A program made the position numbers and the translations under genes. A stretch of DNA of 64,000 nucleotides, taken from the NCBI RefSeq assembly GCF_900129725.1, contig NZ_FQWQ01000004.1, positions 124,001-188,000 on the forward strand. Direction: 5' to 3'. Shown piece by piece: positions 7,287 to 16,647 of this stretch (position 1 is the stretch's first letter; every line of letters begins with the position of its first letter). Under the pieces are notes generated by a model, which saw nothing but the letters and a program-made list of their open reading frames with translations, made no database searches and was not told the origin of the DNA. Source of the stretch: Chryseolinea serpens. GTDB taxonomy: Bacteria; Bacteroidota; Bacteroidia; Cytophagales; Cyclobacteriaceae.

Positions 7287-9947
7287 TCACTCGTACTTCA
7301 GCTTATCCACCGGGTTGGCATTTGCCGTACGCGCCGATTTAGTGCTTACGATCACCAGCGCGATCACCAACACCAACACGCCGGGCAAAACAAACCTCCA
7401 CCACGACAGCGGGATGTGCTGGGCAAAGTTGCTCAGCCAACTGTCCACCACATAATAGGCCACGGGCACGGCCAGCGCAAAGGAGATGGCCACCAACTGC
7501 ACATACTCACGCGAGAACATCACGAGGATCTGGCTTACATTTGCGCCCAGCACCTTGCGGATGGCCACCTCTTTGCCCTTGCGATTCACGACGAAGGTGA
7601 TCAGGCCATAGAGCCCAAGACAGCCGATGAGCAGGAATAGCAAGGCGAACAATTGAAAGAGCTGTGCATATTTGTTTTCCTGCGCATAGAAAGCCCGGAT
7701 ATTGTCGTCGAAGAATTGGTAGGAGAACACGTGTTCCGGGTAATTCTCTTTCCATATTTTTTCAATGTCCTTCACGGCCGCCATCAGGCTTTTTCCTTCC
7801 CGGGTTTGAAGCTTGATGCTCACCGTGGAGTATGAACCCGGTTCGGTGCGCATGGCGATGTTGTCGTATCCTTCCTTCAGGGAGTTCATAAAATAGTTGT
7901 TCACCACACCGACCACGGTCATGATCTGGCCATTCCACTTCAGTGGCTGGCCGAGCGCTTCTTCCGGCGTGCCCAGGTTGAGGGAGTTGACCAGTTGCTG
8001 ATTGATCAGGATGTTCCGCGACGAGTCGGCGGCGATCAGGTTTCGACCCGCCAATAATTTGAGTTGATACAGGCCGACGTAAGCACTATCGATGGAACCA
8101 AATTCGAACACCACATAATCTTTCATCTCTTTCGCTTCCGGTTTTCCGATGTCCTGGTAGCTGTGGCTGCGGTTTACGCCCGAGGGCAGCGTGTAACTAA
8201 AACTCACTCTCGCCACCGACGACAGGGCCCGCAGTCTGTCGGCCAGCACCTTGATGCCTGTCACGCTTCGGTCGGGCACGCGTACGCTGATGACGGCGTC
8301 GCGGTTGAATCCCATATCCACATTTTGAAAGAATTGCATCTGGCTCACTACGATGAAGGTGCCCACCACCAGCACTTGCGTGATCGTAAATTGAAATACC
8401 ACCAACACCTTGCGCAAGCTGAACCCCCCCAGCCGCTCCGTGGTAAACGTGTTTCGCAAGGCATCGATCGGATGGAAACGGGAGATGGTCCATGCCGGAT
8501 AAAATCCGGAAACCAGGGTGACGACGGCGATGATGGCCAGGAGCAGGAGAATGACCGCCGGGTCCGTAAAATTATAATGGGTAAGCCTCAGGTTTAGGAT
8601 GGGCTGCAGCGCGATGATCAACGCTTCCGACAACCCGAGTGCGATCACCCCGGCGACAAACACGACCAAAAACGTTTCGATCAGGAACTGGATAACGAGG
8701 TTCTTGCGATTGCTGCCCATCACTTTGCGCAACCCGATCTCTTTCGACCGCAGCACCGATTGTGCCGTGGCCAGGTTGATGTAGTTGATACTGCCCGTCA
8801 GCAAGAGGAACAAGGCCACCAGCTCCAGGGCCAGGATGGTCTCGCGGCTGATCGTCCGGCCGCTGAACGTGCCAAAGCGTGCGTCGAAGTGCACGTCGCC
8901 TAACGCCTGCAGCAGGTAGTGCCGTGAACTGGACAGTTCTTTTGATGTGTGTGCGGCATGGACCCGGGCGATCTGTTTTTCCATATCGGCTTGTGTCATG
9001 CCTTCGGGCAGGCGGATGTAGACACTGTGGCCATCGTTCACACCGGTCCATTCGTTCCAGGCGCCCGGGTTCAGGTTCGTCAGGCTGCTGTAGGAGAGGA
9101 GGATCGAGAAAGGGAAATCGGTGTTGTTGGGAAAGTCTTCGACGACGCCGGTCACCTTGGCATCGTACCGCTTCTGAAGACGCAAGGTTTGACCGATGGG
9201 ATTTTCGTCGCCGAAATATTTTTTTGCATACGACTTCGTGAGCACGATGCTGAGAGGCTCGGCCAACGCCTTGTCGGGGTTGCCGGCCAGCCAGGTGAGC
9301 CCACCCTTGCCAAAGTCGAAAAGTTTAAAGAACGCCGCATCCACCAACACGGCGCCGCTTTCTTCCCGGAACTTTCGGAGGGCCGTGCCCGATGGGTCGA
9401 TCACATCCACATTGGCGCCACCGAAATATTCCATGGCCGCCATGTTGGAAAGGCCGGGAATTTCTTCTTTCATGGCCACCGGTACCGGGTAGGAAATGCC
9501 CGTCCGGAACTCCGACATATCGTCGCCGCTCACACGCACCAGTCGGTAGATCCGGTCGGCGCCGGTGTGCGACGTGTCAAAGCTCAGCTCAAACCGCACC
9601 ACGGCCAGGATCACCAGCGTGGCCGCGATGCCCGCGACGAGCCCGAGAACATTGATGACGGTGTTGCCCTTCTGCGTGGAGAGGCTGCGACGGGCCATTT
9701 TAAAATGTGTCGTAAGCATAGGAGTGGGTTTGGGGTGATACGAAGGTTTTTTCCAGAAGAAGCTTTTAAAGAGGAAGCCCACTCCGTTCAGCACATATCG
9801 TCTTCGGGCGTGTTGAATATTTTTGTTGAGAATGTCTTTCACAAACACCTCGTAGAGATCGCCGCGGATCTCTTCGGAGAGATCGGGTGGCGACAGGGAA
9901 TCGATGAGCGAATCAACCCAGGCTGGCGGTTTGAGGCTGTGATTCAT
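7287..9947 (-). CDS. MacB/FtsX-type ABC transporter permease with N-terminal prefix domain
   Basis: An 886-residue protein. An N-terminal ~90-residue soluble segment (LSPPDLSEEIRGDLYEVF...) matches the permease prefix domain found in Bacteroidota permeases paired with PadR regulators. After it come two repeats of MacB-like periplasmic domain plus FtsX membrane domain: one helix near 97-119, three around 370-500, a second single helix near 510-535, and three at the C-terminus near 760-880. It ends ANPVDKLKYE, like the other permeases in this window. No ATPase gene adjoins it. The start codon overlaps the PadR stop by 4 bp (ATGA at 9944-9947), so expression is coupled to that regulator. Substrate unknown. 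Confidence 0.9.
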   Translation of the reverse strand: MNHSLKPPAWVDSLIDSLSPPDLSEEIRGDLYEVFVKDILNKNIQHARRRYVLNGVGFLFKSFFWKKPSYHPKPTPMLTTHFKMARRSLSTQKGNTVINVLGLVAGIAATLVILAVVRFELSFDTSHTGADRIYRLVRVSGDDMSEFRTGISYPVPVAMKEEIPGLSNMAAMEYFGGANVDVIDPSGTALRKFREESGAVLVDAAFFKLFDFGKGGLTWLAGNPDKALAEPLSIVLTKSYAKKYFGDENPIGQTLRLQKRYDAKVTGVVEDFPNNTDFPFSILLSYSSLTNLNPGAWNEWTGVNDGHSVYIRLPEGMTQADMEKQIARVHAAHTSKELSSSRHYLLQALGDVHFDARFGTFSGRTISRETILALELVALFLLLTGSINYINLATAQSVLRSKEIGLRKVMGSNRKNLVIQFLIETFLVVFVAGVIALGLSEALIIALQPILNLRLTHYNFTDPAVILLLLAIIAVVTLVSGFYPAWTISRFHPIDALRNTFTTERLGGFSLRKVLVVFQFTITQVLVVGTFIVVSQMQFFQNVDMGFNRDAVISVRVPDRSVTGIKVLADRLRALSSVARVSFSYTLPSGVNRSHSYQDIGKPEAKEMKDYVVFEFGSIDSAYVGLYQLKLLAGRNLIAADSSRNILINQQLVNSLNLGTPEEALGQPLKWNGQIMTVVGVVNNYFMNSLKEGYDNIAMRTEPGSYSTVSIKLQTREGKSLMAAVKDIEKIWKENYPEHVFSYQFFDDNIRAFYAQENKYAQLFQLFALLFLLIGCLGLYGLITFVVNRKGKEVAIRKVLGANVSQILVMFSREYVQLVAISFALAVPVAYYVVDSWLSNFAQHIPLSWWRFVLPGVLVLVIALVIVSTKSARTANANPVDKLKYE

Positions 9948-10273
9948 GAGGCAGCGGTTTTAGCGATGAGGGTCCAGATCAGGTCGCGGGTGTCGCGCAA
10001 TTCTTCCAGTGCGTTGCGGCCGTGGGCGGTGATGCTGAAGAGCCGCTTCCGGCGTCCTCCCCGTTCGGTAGAAGCGCCACCCATTTTTGATTTCACAAAT
10101 CCTTTCTCCTCCAGGCGGTGGAGGACAGCGTGTATGGCGCTGATGCTGAGTTCGCGGTTGGCTTGCGCTTTCAATTCTTCGGCCACCGTCACGCCATAGG
10201 CTTCCTTGTTCAGGAGGGCGACCATCAATAAGATCAACTCCTCCAACTCCCCGAGATAAATGCGAGACGACAT
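9944..10273 (-). CDS. PadR-family transcriptional regulator
   Basis: A 109-residue winged-helix protein: LGELEELILLMVALLN, then the helix-turn-helix around ELSISAIHAVLHRLEEKGFV and the wing ERGGRRKRLFSITAHG, with a C-terminal dimerisation helix. It fits short PadR-like (subfamily 2) regulators. I place the start at the ATG of MSSRIYLGE (10273) rather than the in-frame codon at 10339, because a well-matched promoter lies at 10302-10334, upstream of 10273. It overlaps the permease gene by 4 bp and very likely controls that transcript itself. Confidence 0.88.
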   Translation of the reverse strand: MSSRIYLGELEELILLMVALLNKEAYGVTVAEELKAQANRELSISAIHAVLHRLEEKGFVKSKMGGASTERGGRRKRLFSITAHGRNALEELRDTRDLIWTLIAKTAAS

Positions 10274-10301
10274 AGTGGGTATTATTTCAATGTTTGTAGA
10301 G

Positions 10302-10334
10302 CAAATATATGACCAAGCCCTTCCCGGCTTCAAA
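10302..10334 (-). promoter_or_regulatory. Bacteroidota-type promoter for padR-permease operon
   Basis: On the minus strand, TTTG (10334-10331), a 21-nt spacer, then TATATTTG (10309-10302). This matches the -33/-7 consensus TTTG-N19-21-TAnnTTTG exactly. Transcription would begin roughly 20-25 nt before the ATG at 10273. Confidence 0.65.
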
Positions 10335-10449
10335 GGCACGGATTTATACCAGTAAACTGTACGGAACGTATCTCTTTTCGCCCGTTTCCGGACGGGGGTT
10401 TTGCAGGTAATGTAGTAGCTTTACAGGCTGTATAAGCGGCTTTATCTGG

Positions 10450-12912
10450 ATGTCTGTACGTTTTAAATACGCGGCGTTGTGTCTGTTATGGGTTGTGCAG
10501 AGCAGTGTGCTCCACGCACAATACGAAGCGTCTCATTGGGCCTTCGGCACCTATGCAGGTCTGGATTTTACCTGCGCCAACACACGCCTGGCCATTTCAC
10601 CGTTCTTTGGCCTGGAAGGCGGATCGACCATGTCCACCGCCGACGGCAAGCTTCTCTTCATCACCAACGGCGACCAGGTCTGGAACAAGGACTTTCGGAT
10701 CATGCCCAACGGCAGCGACCTCGGCGCCCAATGTCTCGGGTTTGGCGACAACCCTTCGTCCACACAAAGCGCCCTCATCGTTCCTCATCCCGGAAACCCA
10801 AATCAATATTATATTTTCTCCACCGACTGCGCCGAAGATTACTTTGCCGACGGGCTTCGCTACTCCATCGTAGACATGTCGCTGAACAACGGACTGGGCG
10901 ATGTGATCCTGAAAAAGCAATACCTCCGCTCCCCGGTGGCCGAGAAAATAGCCGCCGTTTTTCAGCCGAATGGCAAAGACGTGTGGCTGGTGGCGCACGG
11001 CATTCAGAACAATGAGTTCTATACCTACTCCATCACCGCCGGTATAGGGTTCAACCCGGTGCCCATCGTCTCCGCCACGGGCCAGATACATACCGGGGGG
11101 CGGGGGTATCTCAAGTTCTCCCCCAATGGCGAGCGCCTGGTGGCCAACAGTTTTGAGATCGGCTACTACAATACCGATGGCATTTACCCCGAACTTTTCA
11201 AATTCAACAAAAACACGGGCAAGGTCACTTCCGATTTTGTCATCACCTCGTCGCTGAGGGGTATGTATGGTGCTTCCTTTTCACCCAACAGCAGTGTGCT
11301 CTACCTCGCGTGCGCGTGGGGCTGCGTGGAGCAAAACATCGTGCAATACGACCTCAGCCTTGGCACGCCGGACCAGATCATGGCCCACCGGCAATCCATG
11401 TCGGTCTGGGCTGAGGTGGGCGCCTTGCAACTGGGGATCGATGGCCGGTTGTATTTTCAACTCTACAACGGCGATGGCGGCCTGGGCGTCTTCACCAATC
11501 CCAACGGCATTGGGGCGGCGGCGGACATGATCCGGGACTACATCAAGTATCCATGTCCCATCGCCCAGGGCTACGGACTTCCCAACTACATCGAATCCTA
11601 CTTTCAAACGCCGCTCGTTCGCACCGGCACGTGCCCCCAATTGCCGGTGAGTTTTTTTAAAAGCGTTGACTTTACTTCAAAAAGCGTTTGCGAAAACCTG
11701 ACCGTGGACTTTGCCATCCAGGCCGACTATATTCAATTTGATCACGCCCATGGCGATTATTTTGCGTGGGGCGGTACACCTTCCTATGCGTGGGATTTTG
11801 AAAACCAGGGCTACTATGTCAATCCAGGAACAGATCCGATCACGCATGATTATCCAGCGCCGGGAAAATATACCGTCACGTTAAGGGCTTTTGATTATTA
11901 TTGTTTTGGAACGACGGTTCAAAAAGATGTCGGTGTGTCCATCCTCGAAGCGAACTTCAGCTACACCGTTGCGTGCGTGGGTCACGCCGTGAACTTTAAA
12001 AATGAGTCGCTGGCTTGTGCCGATGGCACAACCTGGGCGTGGGACTTTGGCGATCCGGGTCCCGGTAACACCAGCACACTATCCGATCCTGTACACGTAT
12101 ACCCCAGGGCTGGAACCTACGAAGTCACACTCACCGCAAACGGGACGTCCGAAAAAAAGATAAATGTCGAAGTATTGGAAGACCTTCCCGTGCTGCAGGA
12201 AGACGTCGACTTTTGTTTTGCCACCCCCGTCACGTTCGGACCGGTATCCGATATCCCTGGCGCTACCTATCAATGGGATGACGGTTCAACGCACCGCCAA
12301 CTCACCGCCGCCGATCCCGGCCAGTATTCACTGGTGATCGTTCGCAACCAATGCCTGGCGGAAAGCAAATTCAACCTGCACTACCGCGACTGCGCGCAAT
12401 GCGATGGCCTCCTGAAAAGCATCTCGCTCGGCAGCGATACCGTGATCTGCGACGGCGATTCGTTTTCGATGGGTCTGCCGGAAACAACACCCGGCACCTT
12501 TGCCTGGCGCAACGGGGCCACTACACCCAAAATCCAAGTCGACAAGGCCGGAACCTATACCTTAAAACTCACCCAGGGCAACTGCGTCACGTCGGCTTCC
12601 CGCGCCGTGGAGGTAAAGAATTGCGAAACGTGCAACGACTTCATCACAAACATCATCACGCCGAACGGCGATGGAAAGAATGATGCGTTTGTTTTTTCAT
12701 CGGATTGTGATTACGATCAATTCCGGATGCACATCGTCAACCGCTGGGGAAAAACCATCTACACCACCTCAACACCGTCCTGGAACGGCATCACGGGAAC
12801 CGACACTAATGCTTCCGGCATTTATTATTATTCGATTGAATATTCCCACCCCGGTGCACAAGGCAGAAAAATAGCTGAGCATCGGAAGGGGTGGATACAT
12901 GTTGTGAAGTAA
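10450..12912 (+). CDS. secreted PKD-domain protein with type B T9SS sorting domain
   Basis: An 820-residue protein with signal peptide MSVRFKYAALCLLWVVQSSVLHA. The N-terminal ~380 residues (starting ASHWAFGTYAGLDF) look like a beta-propeller-type domain with repeated SPNG/FSPN-type blades. PKD-like beta-sandwich repeats follow (about 430-500 and 505-580, with YAWDFEN and WAWDFGD), then two short Ig-like segments. The last ~90 residues, from FITNIITPNGDGKNDAF to the end (WNGITGTD..ASGIYYYSIEY..GWIHVVK), are the CHU_C/gliding-motility type B sorting domain recognised by the type IX secretion system. Expected at the cell surface or outside the cell; no enzymatic motif was seen. Monocistronic by position. 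Confidence 0.9.
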   Translation: MSVRFKYAALCLLWVVQSSVLHAQYEASHWAFGTYAGLDFTCANTRLAISPFFGLEGGSTMSTADGKLLFITNGDQVWNKDFRIMPNGSDLGAQCLGFGDNPSSTQSALIVPHPGNPNQYYIFSTDCAEDYFADGLRYSIVDMSLNNGLGDVILKKQYLRSPVAEKIAAVFQPNGKDVWLVAHGIQNNEFYTYSITAGIGFNPVPIVSATGQIHTGGRGYLKFSPNGERLVANSFEIGYYNTDGIYPELFKFNKNTGKVTSDFVITSSLRGMYGASFSPNSSVLYLACAWGCVEQNIVQYDLSLGTPDQIMAHRQSMSVWAEVGALQLGIDGRLYFQLYNGDGGLGVFTNPNGIGAAADMIRDYIKYPCPIAQGYGLPNYIESYFQTPLVRTGTCPQLPVSFFKSVDFTSKSVCENLTVDFAIQADYIQFDHAHGDYFAWGGTPSYAWDFENQGYYVNPGTDPITHDYPAPGKYTVTLRAFDYYCFGTTVQKDVGVSILEANFSYTVACVGHAVNFKNESLACADGTTWAWDFGDPGPGNTSTLSDPVHVYPRAGTYEVTLTANGTSEKKINVEVLEDLPVLQEDVDFCFATPVTFGPVSDIPGATYQWDDGSTHRQLTAADPGQYSLVIVRNQCLAESKFNLHYRDCAQCDGLLKSISLGSDTVICDGDSFSMGLPETTPGTFAWRNGATTPKIQVDKAGTYTLKLTQGNCVTSASRAVEVKNCETCNDFITNIITPNGDGKNDAFVFSSDCDYDQFRMHIVNRWGKTIYTTSTPSWNGITGTDTNASGIYYYSIEYSHPGAQGRKIAEHRKGWIHVVK

Positions 12913-12923
12913 ATGGTTGCGCC

Positions 12924-12948
12924 CTTGTTGGTGTTCTTCACCAACAAG
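12924..12948. repeat. CACCAAC hairpin repeat, copy 1
   Basis: Perfect 10-bp stem CTTGTTGGTG/CACCAACAAG with the 5-nt loop TTCTT. Because this loop is the complement of the AAGAA loop of copies 2 and 3, this copy is in the opposite orientation. Confidence 0.75.
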
Positions 12949-13045
12949 ATTTATGACGATCCCTTTAATAGTAATGAGTAAAATTATGAGGGCGATGATG
13001 TAGGAGACGACATGTTTTGTTTCGGGAATGTGGTTGGAAGCGATT

Positions 13046-13070
13046 CATGTTGGTGAAGAACACCAACATG
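13046..13070. repeat. CACCAAC hairpin repeat, copy 2
   Basis: Perfect 10-bp stem CATGTTGGTG/CACCAACATG with loop AAGAA, followed by GGCGAGGGG. The compensating change of both stem ends relative to copy 1 (CTT..AAG to CAT..ATG) keeps the stem perfect. Confidence 0.75.
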
Positions 13071-13121
13071 GGCGAGGGGCACGATGTGTTTTGTTTTTGG
13101 GAATGTTGTGTGGAAGCGATT

Positions 13122-13146
13122 CATGTTGGTGAAGAACACCAACATG
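13122..13146. repeat. CACCAAC hairpin repeat, copy 3
   Basis: Identical 25-bp hairpin to copy 2, exactly 76 bp downstream, within a tandem duplication whose 5' flank (TTTTG..GGGAATG..TGGAAGCGATT) is also conserved. Followed by GGCGAGGG. Confidence 0.75.
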
Positions 13147-13186
13147 GGCGAGGGTGGTGAATAAACCAACACGGGCGATCGGGCGA

Positions 13187-13915
13187 TCATAACTTCAAAT
13201 AAAAATCCCGCGTCAATTCAACATAGCTGTCGGACCATTCCAGCTTCTCCTTATATAATAATATCTCCCCGGTTTCAGTCGCCCGTTCCTTTCGCGAAAA
13301 TTCCAGCAACCACCGCTCGATGGGTTTTCCTTCGCGCGTGCGGAAGCTGTATTGCCGTGTGCAGAAAAAGCCATGCTGTTTGGCGAGGTCGATGAATTGG
13401 AGGCCTTCGGTGTAGGGTAGCACGACGTTGAGCGTTCCTTGCGGCTGCAGCAGGCGGTCAGCGGCGGCGAGCAGGGAGGCGTGATCTAGAGTCACCGTGT
13501 GGCGCGCTTCGTGACGGCGTTTGTTGGGTGGCTCTTGGCTGTTGATGAAGAAAGGGGGGTTACTTAAGATAACATCGTAGAGATAGGGATGAAAGGGGGG
13601 TGACGGGGGGTAATCCTGGATCGGGGCGACGTGAATGTGCAGACGCTCGCTCCAGGGTGAAGCCAAAAAATTCTCCGCCGCCTGCGCAGCATCTTGTCCC
13701 TCAATCTCCACCGCATCGATCTGGGTGGTGGATGGAGTCCGTTGGGCGGCCATCAGCGCAATGATGCCGGAACCTGTGCCGATGTCGAGGATCCGGGTCG
13801 CGTTTGCAACGTGGGCCCAGGCGCCGAGCAGGACGGCGTCGGTGCCCACTTTCATGGTGCTGCGGTCGTGCTGCACTTCAAATTGTTTGAACTGAAAATG
13901 CGTTTTCCTTTTCAT
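13187..13915 (-). CDS. trmN6: tRNA1(Val) (adenine37-N6)-methyltransferase TrmN6-like
   Basis: A 242-residue class I SAM-dependent methyltransferase. Motif I is ILDIGTGSG (42-50), the acidic end of strand 2 is DAVEIE (67-72), and the catalytic motif is SNPPFF (118-123), the N-P-P-F form typical of N6-adenine methylation. Length and the start KRKTHFQFKQFEVQHDRSTMKVGTDAVLLGAW match the YfiC/TrmN6 family, which methylates A37 of tRNA-Val(UAC). Isolated gene, convergent with the PKD gene and divergent from the oxidoreductase at 14019. A related substrate-specific RNA methyltransferase is the only alternative. Confidence 0.88.
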   Translation of the reverse strand: MKRKTHFQFKQFEVQHDRSTMKVGTDAVLLGAWAHVANATRILDIGTGSGIIALMAAQRTPSTTQIDAVEIEGQDAAQAAENFLASPWSERLHIHVAPIQDYPPSPPFHPYLYDVILSNPPFFINSQEPPNKRRHEARHTVTLDHASLLAAADRLLQPQGTLNVVLPYTEGLQFIDLAKQHGFFCTRQYSFRTREGKPIERWLLEFSRKERATETGEILLYKEKLEWSDSYVELTRDFYLKL

Positions 13916-14018
13916 ACCTTCACGGCCCGGGTTGGCAGGACAGCTTTCTTTCCGTGATCTTCGTTAAGAAGAAAAGAAAGGAATGATCGTCCTTTTATAA
14001 ACTTTACACCGTAAGTAT

Positions 14019-15011
14019 ATGGAAAAAATTCGCTGGGGTATTTTAGGATGTGGCAAAATCGCCAACAAGTTCGCCGCCGACCTGCGGCTGGTCAAAGATG
14101 CAGAACTGGTGGCCATTGCCTCGCGCAATCCAAAAAAGATCGCCGCCTTCACCGCCGAGTTCCCCGTGCCGCTCGTGTTCCATACCTACGAAGCGCTGGC
14201 CGCCTCGCCCGACGTGGATGTGATCTACGTCGCCACACCCCACGGCTTTCACCGCGACCACACCTTGCTGTGCCTGCAGCATAAAAAAGCGGTGCTGTGC
14301 GAAAAAGCGTTTGCCCTCAATACCTACCAGGTGCAGGACATGATCGCCGCCGCCCGCAAACACAACACCTTTTTGATGGAGGCCTTCTGGACAAAGTTCC
14401 TCCCGCAATATCAAAAGGTGAGCACGCTCATCAAGTCGGGCGACATCGGCGAGGTGAAGCTTGTGCAGGCCGACTTTGGCTTCCGCGCCGAGAAACCCAC
14501 GCCACAGCGGCTCTACGACCCGACCTTGGGTGGGGGAGCACTGCTGGACATCGGCATCTACCCGGTTTTTCTTGCCTTGTCGTTCCTGGGCAAACCCGTG
14601 GACGTGAAGGCCGTCATGAAACCATACTCTTCCGGTGTGGACGAGCAGATCGCCATGACGCTGGCCTTCGAGAACGGCGCCTTGGCCAACCTCAGCGCCA
14701 CCTTCGCGGCCGACACGCCCGTGGAGGCCACCATCGTGGGCACAGCAGGCTACATCCGCATGAGCAACCGCTTTCACAACGCCACATCGCACATCACCAT
14801 GGTCAAGGATAGGCAACCACCCCAAACCATCGAAGTGCACCGCGAGGAAGGCTATGGCTACCAGTTCGAGGCGCGCCACGTGAACAGCTGTCTGAACAAA
14901 GGCCTCACCGAAAGCCCCGTGATGTGTCATGCCGACTCGTTATTATTAATAGAGACCCTGGATCGCATTCGCAAAAGCTGTGGCATCCGCTACGAAGCCG
15001 ACCGCCAATAG
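14019..15011 (+). CDS. Gfo/Idh/MocA-family NAD(P)-dependent oxidoreductase
   Basis: A 330-residue protein with an N-terminal Rossmann fold (WGILGCGKIANKF, residues 6-18) and the family's EK motif (LCEKAFALN, E95-K96). The C-terminal alpha/beta domain includes LGGGALLDIGIYPVFLAL, in which the family's conserved GGG..D.G pattern and substrate-pocket residues lie. Closest in style to trans-1,2-dihydrobenzene-1,2-diol dehydrogenase/xylose dehydrogenase-like members. Probably oxidises or reduces a sugar or cyclitol; substrate cannot be assigned. Monocistronic by spacing. Confidence 0.88.
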   Translation: MEKIRWGILGCGKIANKFAADLRLVKDAELVAIASRNPKKIAAFTAEFPVPLVFHTYEALAASPDVDVIYVATPHGFHRDHTLLCLQHKKAVLCEKAFALNTYQVQDMIAAARKHNTFLMEAFWTKFLPQYQKVSTLIKSGDIGEVKLVQADFGFRAEKPTPQRLYDPTLGGGALLDIGIYPVFLALSFLGKPVDVKAVMKPYSSGVDEQIAMTLAFENGALANLSATFAADTPVEATIVGTAGYIRMSNRFHNATSHITMVKDRQPPQTIEVHREEGYGYQFEARHVNSCLNKGLTESPVMCHADSLLLIETLDRIRKSCGIRYEADRQ

Positions 15012-15110
15012 CCGTGACACCCTTGCTTTGACGAATCTCCTCCTGACGCATGAATCACCCTCCGCCATCTCACGTCGCGATCAAACAACTGATCGCACCC
15101 CAAATGGACG

Positions 15111-15190
15111 CTGACTACTGAATACTAACTACTAACTACTGACTACTGAATACTAACTACTGAATTCTGGCTCCTGGATTCTGGCTCCTG
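15111..15190. repeat. low-complexity tandem repeats in intergenic gap
   Basis: A 23-bp run starting CTGACTACTGAATACTAACT occurs at 15111-15133 and again at 15139-15161 (period 28), itself built of TACTAAC/TACTGAC units. It is followed by two copies of ATTCTGGCTCCTG (15164-15176 and 15178-15190, period 14). The surrounding 286-bp gap (15012-15297) shows no gene. Confidence 0.65.
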
Positions 15191-15297
15191 TATTCATAAT
15201 TGGAACACCATTTAAATTTATTGACTGCACCAACCCGGAGGAAACCTTTCAGAATAAAGAATTTAAACTAATTTTCGGCCTCATTTTACAACCCGGT

Positions 15298-15813
15298 ATG
15301 AACCCATCTTTGACTTTGACCGGCGACAAAGCCGCTGTATTTGCAACCGTTGAGAACTATCTGGCCAACGCCGGCTTTAAAGTAGCCGCCAAGGACTTTA
15401 ACCGCCCCTGGGGTGGATTCTTTGTGCTGGACGAGACGCAAGCCCAGGCTTTCGCCGATCTGTATTTTCCCGGCATCAACCTCGACACGTTGCGCATCAG
15501 CGGCAAGCTGAGCCCGAAGATCTTGATGGTGCAGCCGCAGACCCGCTTGTCGTGGCAATATCACCACCGTCGCGCCGAGATCTGGAAACTGGTGGCGGGC
15601 ACGGCCGGTGTCGTGACCAGCGAAACGGATACAGAAGGCGTTGTGAAAAGCCTGGCCCTCGGCGAGATCATCCGCCTGCGCCAAGGACAGCGTCACCGCC
15701 TGGTGGGTCTCGACGGCTGGGGCATGATTGCCGAGATCTGGCAACACACCGACGCCAACCATCCTTCCGACGAGAGCGACATCGTGCGGGTGCAGGATGA
15801 CTTCGGACGGTAA
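15298..15813 (+). CDS. mannose-6-phosphate isomerase type II-like cupin
   Basis: A 171-residue single-domain cupin. The stretch NRPWGGFFVLDETQA followed by SPKILMVQPQTRLSWQYHHRRAEIWKLVAG is the signature of the cupin domain of bifunctional mannose-6-phosphate isomerase/GDP-mannose pyrophosphorylase proteins, here without the nucleotidyltransferase half. Candidate metal ligands are H89 or H90, E94 and H133. Related stand-alone proteins in Bacteroidota are often annotated as phosphoheptose isomerase without proof. Probably a sugar-phosphate isomerase or a sugar-binding cupin. The TIGR02757 gene begins 39 bp downstream, so co-transcription is likely. Confidence 0.75.
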   Translation: MNPSLTLTGDKAAVFATVENYLANAGFKVAAKDFNRPWGGFFVLDETQAQAFADLYFPGINLDTLRISGKLSPKILMVQPQTRLSWQYHHRRAEIWKLVAGTAGVVTSETDTEGVVKSLALGEIIRLRQGQRHRLVGLDGWGMIAEIWQHTDANHPSDESDIVRVQDDFGR

Positions 15814-15852
15814 CGCCGTTTATCATAACCATTTAATATTGAAGGGAACAAG

Positions 15853-16647
15853 GTGGCCAAGAAGTTGAAGGATGCCGAACTGAAAGCGTTCCTGGACGAG
15901 AAGGTGGACCGCTACAATCAACCGGGGTTCATCGAACTGGATCCCATCTCCATTCCCCATGCCTTCACCAAGCCACAAGACATCGAGATCGCCGGCCTCT
16001 TTGCCGCCGTGCTGGCCTGGGGGCAGCGCGTGACCATCGTGCGCAAGTGCCAGGAGCTGTTGAGCCTGATGGACAACGATCCGCATCAGTTTATCCTTCA
16101 TCACCGGGCGCGTGACCTGAAAGCGCTGGAGACCTTTAAACACCGTACGTTCAACGCCACCGACACCTTATATTTTGTGGAGTTCCTCAAATGGTTCTAC
16201 CAACACCACACGTCGCTTGAGGAGGCTTTTGTAGTCGATCCACGGGCGAAGACGATAGAGGGTGGGTTGATCCATTTTCACGATCTTTTTTTTAGCCTCG
16301 ACGATTATCCCCATCGCACGCGCAAACACATCTCCACCCCGGAACGAAAGTCGACCTGCAAGCGCCTCAGCATGTACCTCCGCTGGATGGTGCGCAACGA
16401 CAACAAAGGTGTTGACTTCGGGTTGTGGAAAAATATATCGCCGGCACAGCTCGTCTGTCCGTGCGACCTGCACGTGGACAGGGTAGGGCGGAGGCTGAAA
16501 CTGATCCGTCGCAAACAAACCGATTGGCAAACGGCGTTGGAACTCACCGCCAATTTATCGCGGCTCGATCCGGCCGACCCGGTGAAGTACGACTTTGCCT
16601 TGTTCGGTTTGGGCATCGAGGAAGGACGGTCGAAAAAGAAAAGCTGA
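15853..16647 (+). CDS. TIGR02757 family protein
   Basis: A 264-residue cytoplasmic protein of a conserved Bacteroidota family of unknown function. Recognisable family stretches are LKAFLDEKVDRYNQPGF, IPHAFTKPQDIEIAGLFAAVLAWGQR and SACK-like segments ending KSTCKRLSMYLRWMVRNDNKGVDFGLW; the last resembles helix-hairpin-helix/endonuclease III-like DNA glycosylase folds, and LVCPCDLHVDRVGRRLKL fits this. A DNA-repair or nucleic-acid role has been suggested for such folds but is not shown here. The start is GTG at 15853; no in-frame ATG lies close upstream. Confidence 0.82.
   Translation: MAKKLKDAELKAFLDEKVDRYNQPGFIELDPISIPHAFTKPQDIEIAGLFAAVLAWGQRVTIVRKCQELLSLMDNDPHQFILHHRARDLKALETFKHRTFNATDTLYFVEFLKWFYQHHTSLEEAFVVDPRAKTIEGGLIHFHDLFFSLDDYPHRTRKHISTPERKSTCKRLSMYLRWMVRNDNKGVDFGLWKNISPAQLVCPCDLHVDRVGRRLKLIRRKQTDWQTALELTANLSRLDPADPVKYDFALFGLGIEEGRSKKKS

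Larger units (their letters stand above)
12913..13186. other. intergenic gap with hairpin repeats
   Basis: 274 bp between convergent genes, filled mostly by three members of the CACCAAC hairpin family (listed separately). Two of them lie in ~76-bp tandem units covering about 13009-13153. A further half-copy, AACCAACACGGGCGATC, is near 13164-13180. No gene is supported. Confidence 0.7.

Noticed and set aside
8949-10199. 416-codon ORF antisense to the permease and PadR genes
   Set aside because: Spans two well-supported genes on the other strand and carries no domain; typical antisense frame in GC-richer coding DNA.
12924-13146. Possible CRISPR-like array
   Set aside because: The repeats are 25-bp symmetric hairpins with conserved flanks rather than unique spacers, only three copies, and no cas gene is present.
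12984-13190. Minus-strand ORF of 68 codons in the hairpin repeat region
   Set aside because: It is a read-through of the CACCAAC repeats, with the hairpin translated in different frames; no start context or family resemblance.
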